DNA from: Sneathiella sp. P13V-1 | GTDB taxonomy: Bacteria; Pseudomonadota; Alphaproteobacteria; Sneathiellales; Sneathiellaceae | Length of the DNA stretch: 64,000 nucleotides | NCBI RefSeq assembly: GCF_015143595.1 | Contig: NZ_WYEU01000003.1 | Coordinates: 248,001 to 312,000 of the forward strand | Reading direction: 5' to 3' | Shown: piece after piece, positions 20,215 to 29,013 of the stretch | Layout: each line of letters opens with the position of its first letter | Numbering within the stretch: position 1 is the stretch's first letter | Made by a program: the position numbers and the translations under genes | The notes under the pieces: generated by a model | Seen by the model: only the letters and a program-made list of their open reading frames with translations | What the model was told of the DNA's origin: nothing | Database searches by the model: none

Positions 20215-21183
20215 ATGGCTGAAACATTTACAACAAGCACCCTTATCATCGGTTCCGGTCCGGCTGGATGTACCGCGGCAATTTACGCGGCTCGTGCCTC
20301 CTTAAAACCGATCATGGTGCATGGAATTCAGCCAGGTGGTCAGCTTACCATCACCACAGAAGTCGAAAACTACCCGGGCTTCGCAGATCCTATTCAGGGT
20401 CCCTGGTTGATGGAGCAAATGGAAGCTCAGGCCAGAAATGTTGGCACAGAAATCCACAATGATGTGATTACCGATTTAGACACTTCAAAGCGCCCGTTCG
20501 TCGTAACCGCTGATTCCGGCAACACATACGTGGCTGATACGGTGATTATTTCAACAGGTGCCTCCGCAAAATGGTTGGGATTACCGTCCGAGCAGGAATT
20601 CATGGGCTTTGGTGTTTCTGCCTGCGCCACATGCGATGGATTCTTCTACCGCGGAAAAGAGGTCATGGTTGTGGGCGGTGGCAATACGGCCGTTGAGGAA
20701 GCGCTGTATCTCACAAACCACGCCGACAAGGTGACCATCATTCATCGCCGTGACAGCTTCCGTGCGGAAAAAATTCTGGTGAACCGTCTGATGAAGAATC
20801 CTAAAATCGAAGTGATTTGGGATACGGTTCTGGATGAGATTGTTGGTGAACATCCTGCAGGTGTGACCGCCGGGCGTGTCCGCAACGTCAAAACAGATGA
20901 AGTTCGTGACATTCCGGTTCACGGTGTTTTCATTGCAATCGGTCATTCCCCGAATACTGACCTGTTCAAGGGGAAAATCGATATGGACGACGAAAGCTAT
21001 ATCGTAACCGCACCTGATTCCACAGCCACCAATGTGGAAGGCGTGTTCGCATGCGGTGATGTTCAAGATAAAACTTACCGGCAGGCGGTAACCGCTGCAG
21101 GTACTGGCTGTATGGCGGCACTGGAGGCTGAACGCTTCATTGCGGAACAGGAAGATGCGGCATCTTCCGTCGCTGCGGAATAG
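20215..21183 (+). CDS. trxB: Thioredoxin-disulfide reductase
   Basis: FAD- and NADPH-dependent reductase that keeps thioredoxin reduced. At 322 residues it is normal. It shows the FAD-binding GSGPAGCTAAIYAARA (residues 13-28) and the redox-active C137-A-T-C140. NADPH binding is at VVGGGNTAVEEALYL, and the C-terminal FACGDVQDKTYRQAVTAAGTGC is present. AGGAG lies 7 bases before the ATG. It is directly upstream of an LsrB-like LysR gene, an order conserved in Rhizobiales and linked there to oxidative-stress control. Confidence 0.97.
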   Translation: MAETFTTSTLIIGSGPAGCTAAIYAARASLKPIMVHGIQPGGQLTITTEVENYPGFADPIQGPWLMEQMEAQARNVGTEIHNDVITDLDTSKRPFVVTADSGNTYVADTVIISTGASAKWLGLPSEQEFMGFGVSACATCDGFFYRGKEVMVVGGGNTAVEEALYLTNHADKVTIIHRRDSFRAEKILVNRLMKNPKIEVIWDTVLDEIVGEHPAGVTAGRVRNVKTDEVRDIPVHGVFIAIGHSPNTDLFKGKIDMDDESYIVTAPDSTATNVEGVFACGDVQDKTYRQAVTAAGTGCMAALEAERFIAEQEDAASSVAAE

Positions 21184-21311
21184 CCCAAACAGAATAAATC
21201 CATTCCCGGTCTGGAAAATACTCTCACAAATGACTAACCTATCAAGTTATAGGGAGTGATAATAAATCGATCGAGGTTCCAAACCTCGATAACTTGAGGG
21301 AACCAGATCGG

Positions 21312-22202
21312 ATGGATTGGGATAAGTTACGTATATTCCATGCGGTGGCTGAGGCTGGAAGCTTCACACACGCAGGCGAGACGCTGCACTTAAGTCAATC
21401 TGCGGTTAGCAGACAAATCAGTGCGTTAGAAGACAGTCTCAACCTTTCTCTATTTCACCGACACGCCCGCGGATTGCTCCTCACAGAGCAGGGCGAACTC
21501 CTCTACCGCACGGCCCATGAGATTTTCGCCAAGCTCGCCATGACGGAAGCAATACTTGCGGATAGTAAGGAAAAACCATCAGGTGAGATCAAGGTTACTT
21601 CCACTGTTGGTCTTGGATCAAATTGGCTCACCCCCCGTATTCGTGAGTTCATTGAACTTTACCCTGATATTCGGGTGAACCTGATTTTGGCTGACCGGGA
21701 ATTGGATCTTGGAATGCGGGAAGCAGACGTTGCTATTCGTCTACGCTCCCCCGTTCAACCAGATCTGATCCAACGAAAATTGGCAACAGTTCGGCATCAT
21801 CTCTACGCTTCCACCGAATATATCGAGAAATATGGCACCCCCAGATCATTGGAAGATTTGGCAAAAAGGAACATTCTCATTTATGGAGATGAAGCGCCTT
21901 CAAATATCTCCAATATTAATTGGATCATTGAAAAACTTCATCAAATGGACCCTTCGATCACCCCTGTATTCAAGGTGAATAATGTGTATGGTCTTTTGCT
22001 GGCCATCCAAAGCGGTCTGGGGATTGGCAGTCTACCCGATTACATTACAGAAGGTCAGAAAAACATCGTGCGTGTCATGCCAGAGCTCGAGGGACCTGAA
22101 TTTGATACCTATTACGTTTACCCGGAGGAATTACGGAAATCCAAGCGTGTCACAATTTTCAGGGATTTCCTTATTCGAAAAGTAGCGGAGTCTAGTTTTT
22201 AG
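21312..22202 (+). CDS. lsrB: LysR-family regulator, LsrB-like by sequence position
   Basis: A 296-residue LysR regulator. The N-terminal winged HTH is MDWDKLRIFHAVAEAGSFTHAGETLHLSQSAVSRQISALEDSL, followed by an effector domain starting GEIKVTSTVGLGSNWL. ATG 21312 (MDWDK) matches family starts; an upstream TTG at 21294 is less likely. The trxB-lsrB order, followed by small RNAs, mirrors the Sinorhizobium/Agrobacterium trxB-lsrB-abcR locus. There LsrB responds to redox state and controls stress genes. Orthology is inferred from synteny, so the symbol is tentative. Confidence 0.85.
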   Translation: MDWDKLRIFHAVAEAGSFTHAGETLHLSQSAVSRQISALEDSLNLSLFHRHARGLLLTEQGELLYRTAHEIFAKLAMTEAILADSKEKPSGEIKVTSTVGLGSNWLTPRIREFIELYPDIRVNLILADRELDLGMREADVAIRLRSPVQPDLIQRKLATVRHHLYASTEYIEKYGTPRSLEDLAKRNILIYGDEAPSNISNINWIIEKLHQMDPSITPVFKVNNVYGLLLAIQSGLGIGSLPDYITEGQKNIVRVMPELEGPEFDTYYVYPEELRKSKRVTIFRDFLIRKVAESSF

Positions 22203-22329
22203 GCACTTGATATTTTTAGCTTTTCTCAAGCTATGCATCTGACGCATGTCGGCCTTGAAATTTTTAAACTACTCCTTAATGTCATTTTTATCTAAATAAG
22301 AATTGTGCAGAGCAATAAAGCACTTTTTT

Positions 22330-22460
22330 CCAACGATCTCCCTTTAAGTTGGTGAAATAAGCTATTTTGTTTCTCCCAGACAAAATAGCATTCATGTATG
22401 AACATGAACTCCCTGTTAGTAGGCCAGCCTTCCCCCCTCTAGGCTGGCCTTTACTATTTT
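22330..22460 (+). ncRNA. AbcR/alpha-r15-like small RNA, tandem unit 1
   Basis: CCAAC (22330-22334) pairs with GTTGG (22348-22352), with CTCCC in the loop. GCTATTTTG (22361-22369) pairs with CAAAATAGC (22381-22389) around TTTCTCCCAGA. A short TTCATG/CATGAA stem follows. CTCCCTGTT (22409-22417) precedes a 9-bp terminator stem (22421-22429 with 22442-22450) whose loop is TTCCCCCCTCTA. The U-tract is interrupted (TTACTATTTT), so termination may be leaky. Multiple C/U-rich unpaired motifs fit antisense pairing to ribosome-binding sites. It is the first unit after lsrB. Confidence 0.65.
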
Positions 22461-22551
22461 CAGCCTATGCAATTCGATCACATCTGCTTTGTTTGCATAG
22501 TTGCGCCTTTTGCCATGCGTTTATCGCATAGGTGCACTGCAAAAAATATTC

Positions 22552-22580
22552 TGGAAAAATAAAAGGCATTTGCCTATATT
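22552..22580 (+). promoter_or_regulatory. Possible promoter of tandem small RNA unit 2
   Basis: TGGAAA (22552-22557) and TATATT (22575-22580), spaced by 17 bases, would start a transcript near 22587. That is just before the first hairpin of unit 2. Four and five of six positions match sigma-70 boxes. Confidence 0.4.
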
Positions 22581-22586
22581 CCAATC

Positions 22587-22742
22587 ATCAACGCTGCACT
22601 GCAGCATTGATCGAATATCGACCCCCCTTATCGATATTCCCGTTACTTGTTTTCCTCCCAGATGCAAGTAACCATATCATCTCCTAGATGATATACCTCC
22701 CTGTTAGACTTGCCAGCCTCTTTACAGAGGCTGGTCTTTTTT
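22587..22742 (+). ncRNA. AbcR/alpha-r15-like small RNA, tandem unit 2
   Basis: Four perfect stems lie in a row. GCTGC/GCAGC is at 22593-22605. GAATATCGA (22613-22621) pairs with TCGATATTC (22631-22639), loop CCCCCCTTA. GTTACTTG (22642-22649) pairs with CAAGTAAC (22665-22672), with CCTCCC in the loop. ATATCATCT (22674-22682) pairs with AGATGATAT (22686-22694) around CCT. The shared box CCTCCCTGTT (22696-22705) and terminator CCAGCCTC (22713-22720) with GAGGCTGG (22727-22734) plus U7 end it. The CCTCCCAG loop is the kind of motif described for AbcR RNAs. Confidence 0.7.
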
Positions 22743-22817
22743 TGCCATGATGGCAACGCATAGCAGCTATTCGCCATTAACAATTCAACTCAGGGAAACG
22801 CACCCCATATCCAAAAT

Positions 22818-22936
22818 GTTCGGAACAACCTCCCTTAAGTTCTGGACTGCGGTCAGTTCCCTGTAGACCGCGCAGCCGATCTACTCGGCTAACCTCCCTG
22901 TTGAACTTGCCGGCCATTATTGGCCGGCTTTTTTTT
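22818..22936 (+). ncRNA. AbcR/alpha-r15-like small RNA, tandem unit 3
   Basis: CGGAAC (22821-22826) pairs with GTTCTG (22839-22844) around AACCTCCCTTAA, nearly the same loop as in unit 1. GCGGTC (22849-22854) pairs with GACCGC (22866-22871) around AGTTCCCTGTA. AGCCGA (22874-22879) pairs with TCGGCT (22885-22890). CCTCCCTGTT (22893-22902) leads to terminator GCCGGCC (22909-22915) with GGCCGGC (22922-22928) and U8. About 119 bases, the usual AbcR size. Its terminator abuts the convergent msrP stop codon. Confidence 0.7.
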
Positions 22937-23909
22937 ACATAAAGAGACGTTCTCTCTTACCAAGTTCTTTGTAGAGGTGCGCAACCTCTTCGGCGTAGCC
23001 ATTATACATCTGGGTCGGAATGCGCTCTTCCGTGCGAAGATCACGCTCTGTCGCTTGTGACCAGCGTGGATGGCGTACTTCCGGGTTCACATTTGCCCAG
23101 AAACCATATTCAGACGCGTTCAGTTTTTCCCAGAAACTGACCGGGCGTTCTTCAGTAAAACTGAAACGGACAATAGATTTGATATGTTTGAAACCATACT
23201 TCCAAGGAACGGCCAGCCTTAACGGCGCACCACTTTGCTTGGGGAGTGGCTTGCCATAAAGTCCGGTTACCATAAAGGCCAGATCATTGGTTGCCTCTTC
23301 AATTGTGAGGCCCTCAGTGTAAGGCCATGGATACCAGAACTGCTTTTGACCCGGCGCAACAGTTTTGTCTTCAAAGGTCTGCATAATCAGATATTTAGCT
23401 TTTGAGGTTGGCTTGGCAAACGCCACCAGATCTTTTAACGCAAAGCCACTCCAGGGAACGACCATGGACCAGGCTTCAACGCATCGATGACGGTAAATCC
23501 GCTCTTCCAGTTGCATCTTGGCCAACAGGTCATCGACGCCAATTTCCATTTCCTGCTCGACTTCGCCATCTATTTTGACCGTCCAAGGGCGGATTTTCAG
23601 CGCCTGCGCCGCTTCGGAAATGCTTTTGTGAGATCCAAATTCATAGAAATTGTTATAGGTGGTTGCAATTTTCTCAGGTGTTAGGGGGCGGCCTCCAACG
23701 TAAGATTCATTGCGTGGTACGGGATAAAGTGACGCAGAAGGATCCGCCTCAGCAGCTGCGAAGGCGCGACTTCCCATTGATGAAATCGTAGATGCCGCAA
23801 TCCCGCCAAGACCTAACGCTTTTAGTATCTGTCGGCGGTTCGCATACGTCGTTTCTGACAGAACTTCAGATTCTTTCAGTTCCCAGCTTTTTTTAATCTT
23901 GATGAGCAT
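22935..23909 (-). CDS. msrP: Protein-methionine-sulfoxide reductase catalytic subunit MsrP
   Basis: Periplasmic molybdenum enzyme that repairs oxidised methionines in envelope proteins. The 324-residue precursor has a twin-arginine signal (R25-R26 in NRRQILKAL, then a hydrophobic stretch to about residue 53), for Tat export of the folded molybdopterin protein. The molybdenum-ligating cysteine is C143 in YRHRCVEAWSM, and the sulfite-oxidase-fold signature GFALKDLVAF follows. The usual haem partner msrQ is not adjacent. The gene is near the molybdopterin genes at 37.4-39.9 kb on the genome, but not linked to them. Confidence 0.93.
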   Translation of the reverse strand: MLIKIKKSWELKESEVLSETTYANRRQILKALGLGGIAASTISSMGSRAFAAAEADPSASLYPVPRNESYVGGRPLTPEKIATTYNNFYEFGSHKSISEAAQALKIRPWTVKIDGEVEQEMEIGVDDLLAKMQLEERIYRHRCVEAWSMVVPWSGFALKDLVAFAKPTSKAKYLIMQTFEDKTVAPGQKQFWYPWPYTEGLTIEEATNDLAFMVTGLYGKPLPKQSGAPLRLAVPWKYGFKHIKSIVRFSFTEERPVSFWEKLNASEYGFWANVNPEVRHPRWSQATERDLRTEERIPTQMYNGYAEEVAHLYKELGKRERLFM

Positions 23910-23990
23910 TCTTTCACCTTAGTTGCTGCATTTACCCAATATTAGGATGACCGTTAATGAAGCTCCGCTCAAGTCAAGTCTATGTGAAGC

Positions 23991-26012
23991 TCATTCACCT
24001 TTTTGTTGTTGAACGATCTTATCAGCCTCCTGCCCGGTAAGTTCCTGAAGGTGGTCAAACTCGTAACTAAAGGTACCAACCCCTTGCGTGGCGGACCTAA
24101 GCTCAGTGATCATGTCGCGAATTTCACTCTCTGGCAGCAATACATTGAGCGTATCCCATCCGGGCCACCCTTCGCGACCTTCGAACCCGAGAATTTGACC
24201 TCTCCTCGCACTTACAAGACTGTTCACACGTGAGGTAAATTCGGACGGCATCACCACCTCCACTTTAACAATGGGCTCAAGCAAAACGGGCGAACAGTTC
24301 ACCATCCCTTCGCTCATCGCAAGGCGAGCCGCCGATCTAAAGGCATTCTCCGAACTATCAACCGAATGATGCTGTCCATCTACCAGTGTCACACTTATAT
24401 CCACCACTGGAAACCCTAATGGCCCTTTTACAAGATAATCCTTTACCCCATGCTCTACCGCTGGAATGAACTGCCGTGGCACAGATCCGCCAACGATTGT
24501 ATCCTGAAATGCAAATCCCGATCCTCTGGGAAGGGGGGCGATTTCGATTTTCACATCTCCGAACTGACCATGGCCACCACTTTGCTTTTTATAGCGGGAA
24601 TGCTGCGTTGTCCCTTTTCGGATTGCCTCGTGATAGGCAACTTTTGGAATTTCAGAATGAACCTTTAATCCATATTTGCTGTCTAATTTATCCAGCGCCA
24701 CACGAAGATGAATAGCTCCTTGCCCTTTTAAAACAAGCTCTTGCGTTGTTTGTCGATGTTCTGCCACCAGGGATGGATCCTCTTCAGTGAGTTTGTTAAG
24801 CGCAGCCGTTAGCTTCACCTCTTCTTCCTGTTTATCCACATGTAATGACATGTCGAACACGGGTGTAAGCGGCTTATCCACACCATTTAATGTCACACCA
24901 TTGTCTGTGAGATATTCTCCTGTATGGAGATCATCCAACCGTCCAAAAGCGACAATCTCCCCTGCCTTCGCAGATTTTAATTTTTCACTTTTGCCGCCCT
25001 GCAATCTGAAGATGCCACCTATTCTACCCTTCTGCAGATGGTCCCCATCATGAAATTCGCCAGACCAGACACGGCACAGTGACAATTTCCCTGCTTGCGG
25101 CGAAATATAGGTTTTTAGAACCTGCGCAATATTGGCATTCGCCGCCGCAGCTATTTTTCGTGCCTTGATGGTTTCGTCATTGTCCGGCACCTCATGCCGT
25201 AGCGCTTTCAGCAAGCGTCTGACGCCAAATCCATTTAAGGCAGATCCGACAAATACGGGGAGAACACTCCCATCCTTCAAGTCTTTTTGAAGGAGGTCGT
25301 AAATTTCCTCTTTTTCCGGACTAATGTCTTCTAGAAGCTCTTCCATTAAATGATCATCATAATCTGCAAGAGTTTCCAGCATTGTAAATCTGGAGGTCCC
25401 TTCCTGCTCCGCCATATCTGCAGGCATATCAATGATCTGGGAGGGGCGACCTTCTTTATAGACATAGGTTCTCTCTGACGCGAGGTCCACATATCCTGTC
25501 ACTGTTCCGTCCGTCACGATCGGCATTTGCCGCAAAACAAGGTCCCGATGAGAGACTTCTTCCAGCGCTTGAAATAAATCGTAAACGGATCCCCGCGCCC
25601 GATCGATCTTGTTCACAAAAAAGAAAGTGGGGATATGGTGGTCTTCAAGAGTTTTAATAAAGGGAAGCAGTGTTATATTTCTTGTTGGATCCGGCTCACA
25701 TACGAGAATCGCAGCATCTACACCGGATATCATACTTCTTGTTTCCTGCAGGAACTCGATCGATCCTGGACAATCCAGAACAGAAAACTCTTCATCCATA
25801 AATGAAAAATGAGCGGAGTTGACCTCAACGCTCATTTTTCGGCTTCTCGCTTCAGCGCTATGATCCCCAACAGAGGTCCCAGCTTCAACTGTTCCTTTGC
25901 GGTCAATTTCCCCGCAGATATGTAAAATGGATTCAAGTAGCGTGGTCTTACCGCTGGAATACGGCCCGATAAGCGCAATGTTGCGGGGCCCCTTCAATTG
26001 ATGAGTAGACAT
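23991..26012 (-). CDS. EF-G paralogue (elongation factor G-like translational GTPase)
   Basis: A 673-residue protein with EF-G domain order: G domain, beta barrel, domains III, IV and V. G1 is GPYSSGKTT (residues 16-24), G3 is D80-C-P-G instead of DTPG, and G4 is NKID (134-137). The G2 element that reads RGIT in canonical EF-G is RKMS here. Domain IV is present (KQSGGHGQFGDVKIEI). It is a divergent paralogue, not the str-operon fusA. Start ATG 26012 follows AGGAGG by 7 bases. Function is unknown: translocation, ribosome recycling or stress-ribosome roles are possible. Confidence 0.85.
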   Translation of the reverse strand: MSTHQLKGPRNIALIGPYSSGKTTLLESILHICGEIDRKGTVEAGTSVGDHSAEARSRKMSVEVNSAHFSFMDEEFSVLDCPGSIEFLQETRSMISGVDAAILVCEPDPTRNITLLPFIKTLEDHHIPTFFFVNKIDRARGSVYDLFQALEEVSHRDLVLRQMPIVTDGTVTGYVDLASERTYVYKEGRPSQIIDMPADMAEQEGTSRFTMLETLADYDDHLMEELLEDISPEKEEIYDLLQKDLKDGSVLPVFVGSALNGFGVRRLLKALRHEVPDNDETIKARKIAAAANANIAQVLKTYISPQAGKLSLCRVWSGEFHDGDHLQKGRIGGIFRLQGGKSEKLKSAKAGEIVAFGRLDDLHTGEYLTDNGVTLNGVDKPLTPVFDMSLHVDKQEEEVKLTAALNKLTEEDPSLVAEHRQTTQELVLKGQGAIHLRVALDKLDSKYGLKVHSEIPKVAYHEAIRKGTTQHSRYKKQSGGHGQFGDVKIEIAPLPRGSGFAFQDTIVGGSVPRQFIPAVEHGVKDYLVKGPLGFPVVDISVTLVDGQHHSVDSSENAFRSAARLAMSEGMVNCSPVLLEPIVKVEVVMPSEFTSRVNSLVSARRGQILGFEGREGWPGWDTLNVLLPESEIRDMITELRSATQGVGTFSYEFDHLQELTGQEADKIVQQQKGE

Positions 26013-26152
26013 CAGCACACCTCCTTCGCTTTTACATTATGTTTTCGCGATGAGACGTGAAGTTCAAGTATATTTAAGTTTTTTCTTAATTACTGCGCAG
26101 TTTTCAGAGCTCGGAAGCTGAAATTTAGTTCACATTTACTATCTAAAACAAA

Positions 26153-26184
26153 AAAAGCGGCCGAATCATCGACCGCTTTTCTTT
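26153..26184 (-). terminator. Intrinsic terminator of aspC
   Basis: AAAAGCGG (26153-26160) pairs with CCGCTTTT (26173-26180). On the minus strand the stem is followed by a U-tract encoded by the A-run at 26149-26155. It lies 18 bases past the aspC stop. Confidence 0.75.
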
Positions 26185-26197
26185 AGAAAATTTCTAC

Positions 26198-27454
<1,257 letters not shown>

Positions 27455-27551
27455 TCAAGCTACGCCTGTCTGACCTCTGTTTCAATAAAAACAGTCAAAA
27501 ACAGGTGTTCTGAAGCGAAAAAGTTGGTCTTTAGTCACACAGACCCGTAAA

Positions 27552-28463
27552 TCAGTCTGGTGTCGACATAAAACGGCCCGGATTTATCTGGGCTTCCTCA
27601 AACAACCATTCACGAAAAACCTGAATATTTGGATCATTTATCCGCTCTGGCGGGAAGATGATGTAATAGGCGTGATGCCCCTTCAATTCCATATCAAACA
27701 ACTTCACCAACCTGCCTGCAGCCAAATCCTGCTCGGCAAGCGTGCTTCGGCCGAGCGCAACGCCCTGCCCCTCCATTGCCGCCATCAGCAACATGGAACT
27801 ATCATTAAAGGTAAGCCCCTTCTTGGAATCGACGCCGCTTACATTCGCAGCCGCCAACCACATTTCCCAATCAACCCGCATATCATCATGAAGCAAAGTG
27901 TGGTGGACCAGGTCCTCAGGCTTTTCAAGCGGTCGCGCGCCCTTCAACAACGCAGGGCTACATACAGGAAACAAACTGTCTTCATTTAGAAGCAGTTCTG
28001 AATGCAAGTCAGGATAGTTTCCGTGACCATAGCGAATAACCAGATCCACATCCTCTCTGGCAAAATCCGTTAAATGATCTGATGCTGACAGACGAACATC
28101 CATATCCGGGTATTTTTCCCGAAACCGGCTGAGACGGGGTAACAACCAGCGTGCCGCAAATGAAGGCAAGGTCGAGACAGTTAGCGCGCCTCCCGCTTCA
28201 CGATTAAGAATGCGCTCGGTCCCATCGGAAAGCGTCTCCAAACCATCTCTGACCGACTTTAGATATGTTTGCCCAACGTCCGTTAAAATAACTGATCTGT
28301 TTAGCCTTCTGAACAACTGAATTCCTAGCCATTCCTCCAACCCCTTGATCTGATGGCTCACCGCAGCCGGTGTCACATAAAGTTCTTCCGCAGCTTTTGA
28401 AAAACTCAAATGCCGAGCGGCGGCTTCAAACGCACGTAATGAATTAAGAGGAGGTAACTTCAT
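27552..28463 (-). CDS. GcvA-type LysR transcriptional regulator
   Basis: A 303-residue LysR regulator starting MKLPPLNSLRAFEAAARHLSFSKAAEELYVTPAAVSHQIKGLEEWLG, the typical opening of the GcvA/AmpR-like branch. The effector domain begins ALTVSTLPSFAARWLLPRL. Ribosome site GAGGAGG lies 7-8 bases upstream of ATG 28463. It is divergent from the DUF1127 gene across 146 bases that contain two 9-bp direct repeats, likely operators. Confidence 0.9.
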   Translation of the reverse strand: MKLPPLNSLRAFEAAARHLSFSKAAEELYVTPAAVSHQIKGLEEWLGIQLFRRLNRSVILTDVGQTYLKSVRDGLETLSDGTERILNREAGGALTVSTLPSFAARWLLPRLSRFREKYPDMDVRLSASDHLTDFAREDVDLVIRYGHGNYPDLHSELLLNEDSLFPVCSPALLKGARPLEKPEDLVHHTLLHDDMRVDWEMWLAAANVSGVDSKKGLTFNDSSMLLMAAMEGQGVALGRSTLAEQDLAAGRLVKLFDMELKGHHAYYIIFPPERINDPNIQVFREWLFEEAQINPGRFMSTPD

Positions 28464-28476
28464 GTTAATATTTCAG

Positions 28477-28507
28477 ATTAGTTTTCCTAAACCATCATAT
28501 TAGTTTT
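28477..28507. promoter_or_regulatory. Two direct repeats, possible LysR operator
   Basis: ATTAGTTTT occurs at 28477-28485 and again at 28499-28507, 22 bases apart (about two helical turns). The site lies just upstream of the LysR start and in the regulatory region of the divergent DUF1127 gene. The reading as autoregulatory and target operator is inference. Confidence 0.4.
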
Positions 28508-28609
28508 TATCGTTTGTAATCAACTTATTTTTCCATCATCTTCCTATCATCGAAAACGAGACTGTTTTATCCCCTCAAACAAACAGTTTTTTAGGAAAGG
28601 AGTTTTCAG

Positions 28610-28837
28610 ATGGCTTACAAAACTTTGCATACAGGACATCACGGCATTTCCAACACAACTGTGCCTATGACGAAACGTGGCATCGTGAACACGCTTCTGA
28701 ATACACTTCTTGTTTGGCAAGAGCGTTCAAACATGCGCCGTCACTTGGCAAACTTGGATGAGCGTAACTTAAACGATATTGGCATAACTTATGCCGAAAT
28801 GTCTGCGGAAGCCTCCAAACCTTTTTGGCAAGCTTAA
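28610..28837 (+). CDS. DUF1127 small basic protein
   Basis: A 75-residue protein with a C-terminal DUF1127 motif (MRRHLANLDERNLNDIGITYAEMSAEASKPFW, residues 42-73), arginine-rich and helical. Alphaproteobacterial DUF1127 proteins are small, often stress-induced, and some (CcaF1 in Rhodobacter) bind RNA and affect maturation of the attached small RNA. GGAAAGGAG lies 6-7 bases before the ATG, a strong ribosome site. It is followed immediately by a structured C/U-rich 3' UTR and is divergent from a LysR gene. Confidence 0.92.
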   Translation: MAYKTLHTGHHGISNTTVPMTKRGIVNTLLNTLLVWQERSNMRRHLANLDERNLNDIGITYAEMSAEASKPFWQA

Positions 28838-28852
28838 AAATCAGTTTCCCAA

Positions 28853-28950
28853 GCCATCTGAAGTTTTTATTGAGACCTTCCTGTCCCATAGGTTTACTTC
28901 AGATGGCACCCAAGAAGCCCGGCCCTCCTTCCCAAGGTTCCGGGCTTTAT
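28853..28950 (+). ncRNA. Candidate 3'-UTR small RNA of the DUF1127 transcript (CcsR-like layout)
   Basis: A perfect 12-bp stem, GCCATCTGAAGT (28853-28864) with ACTTCAGATGGC (28896-28907), encloses a 31-base loop containing CCTTCCTGTCCC. A terminator follows: AAGCCCGG (28915-28922) with CCGGGCTT (28940-28947), with CCCTCCTTCCC in its loop. Both loops carry C/U-rich anti-Shine-Dalgarno-like runs. In Rhodobacter the CcsR RNAs are processed from a DUF1127 mRNA and carry CCUCCUCCC loops, so the layout is analogous. Homology is not proven. Confidence 0.55.
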
Positions 28951-29013
28951 TTATTTTGGGGACACCCCATATGATCTGCTTGGCAAGGCCCTCAAAAAAA
29001 CGTATAAGCAGCT

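Noticed and set aside
23991-26012. The main fusA gene
   Set aside because: G2 and G3 motifs differ from canonical EF-G and no str-operon genes (rpsL, rpsG, tuf) are adjacent.
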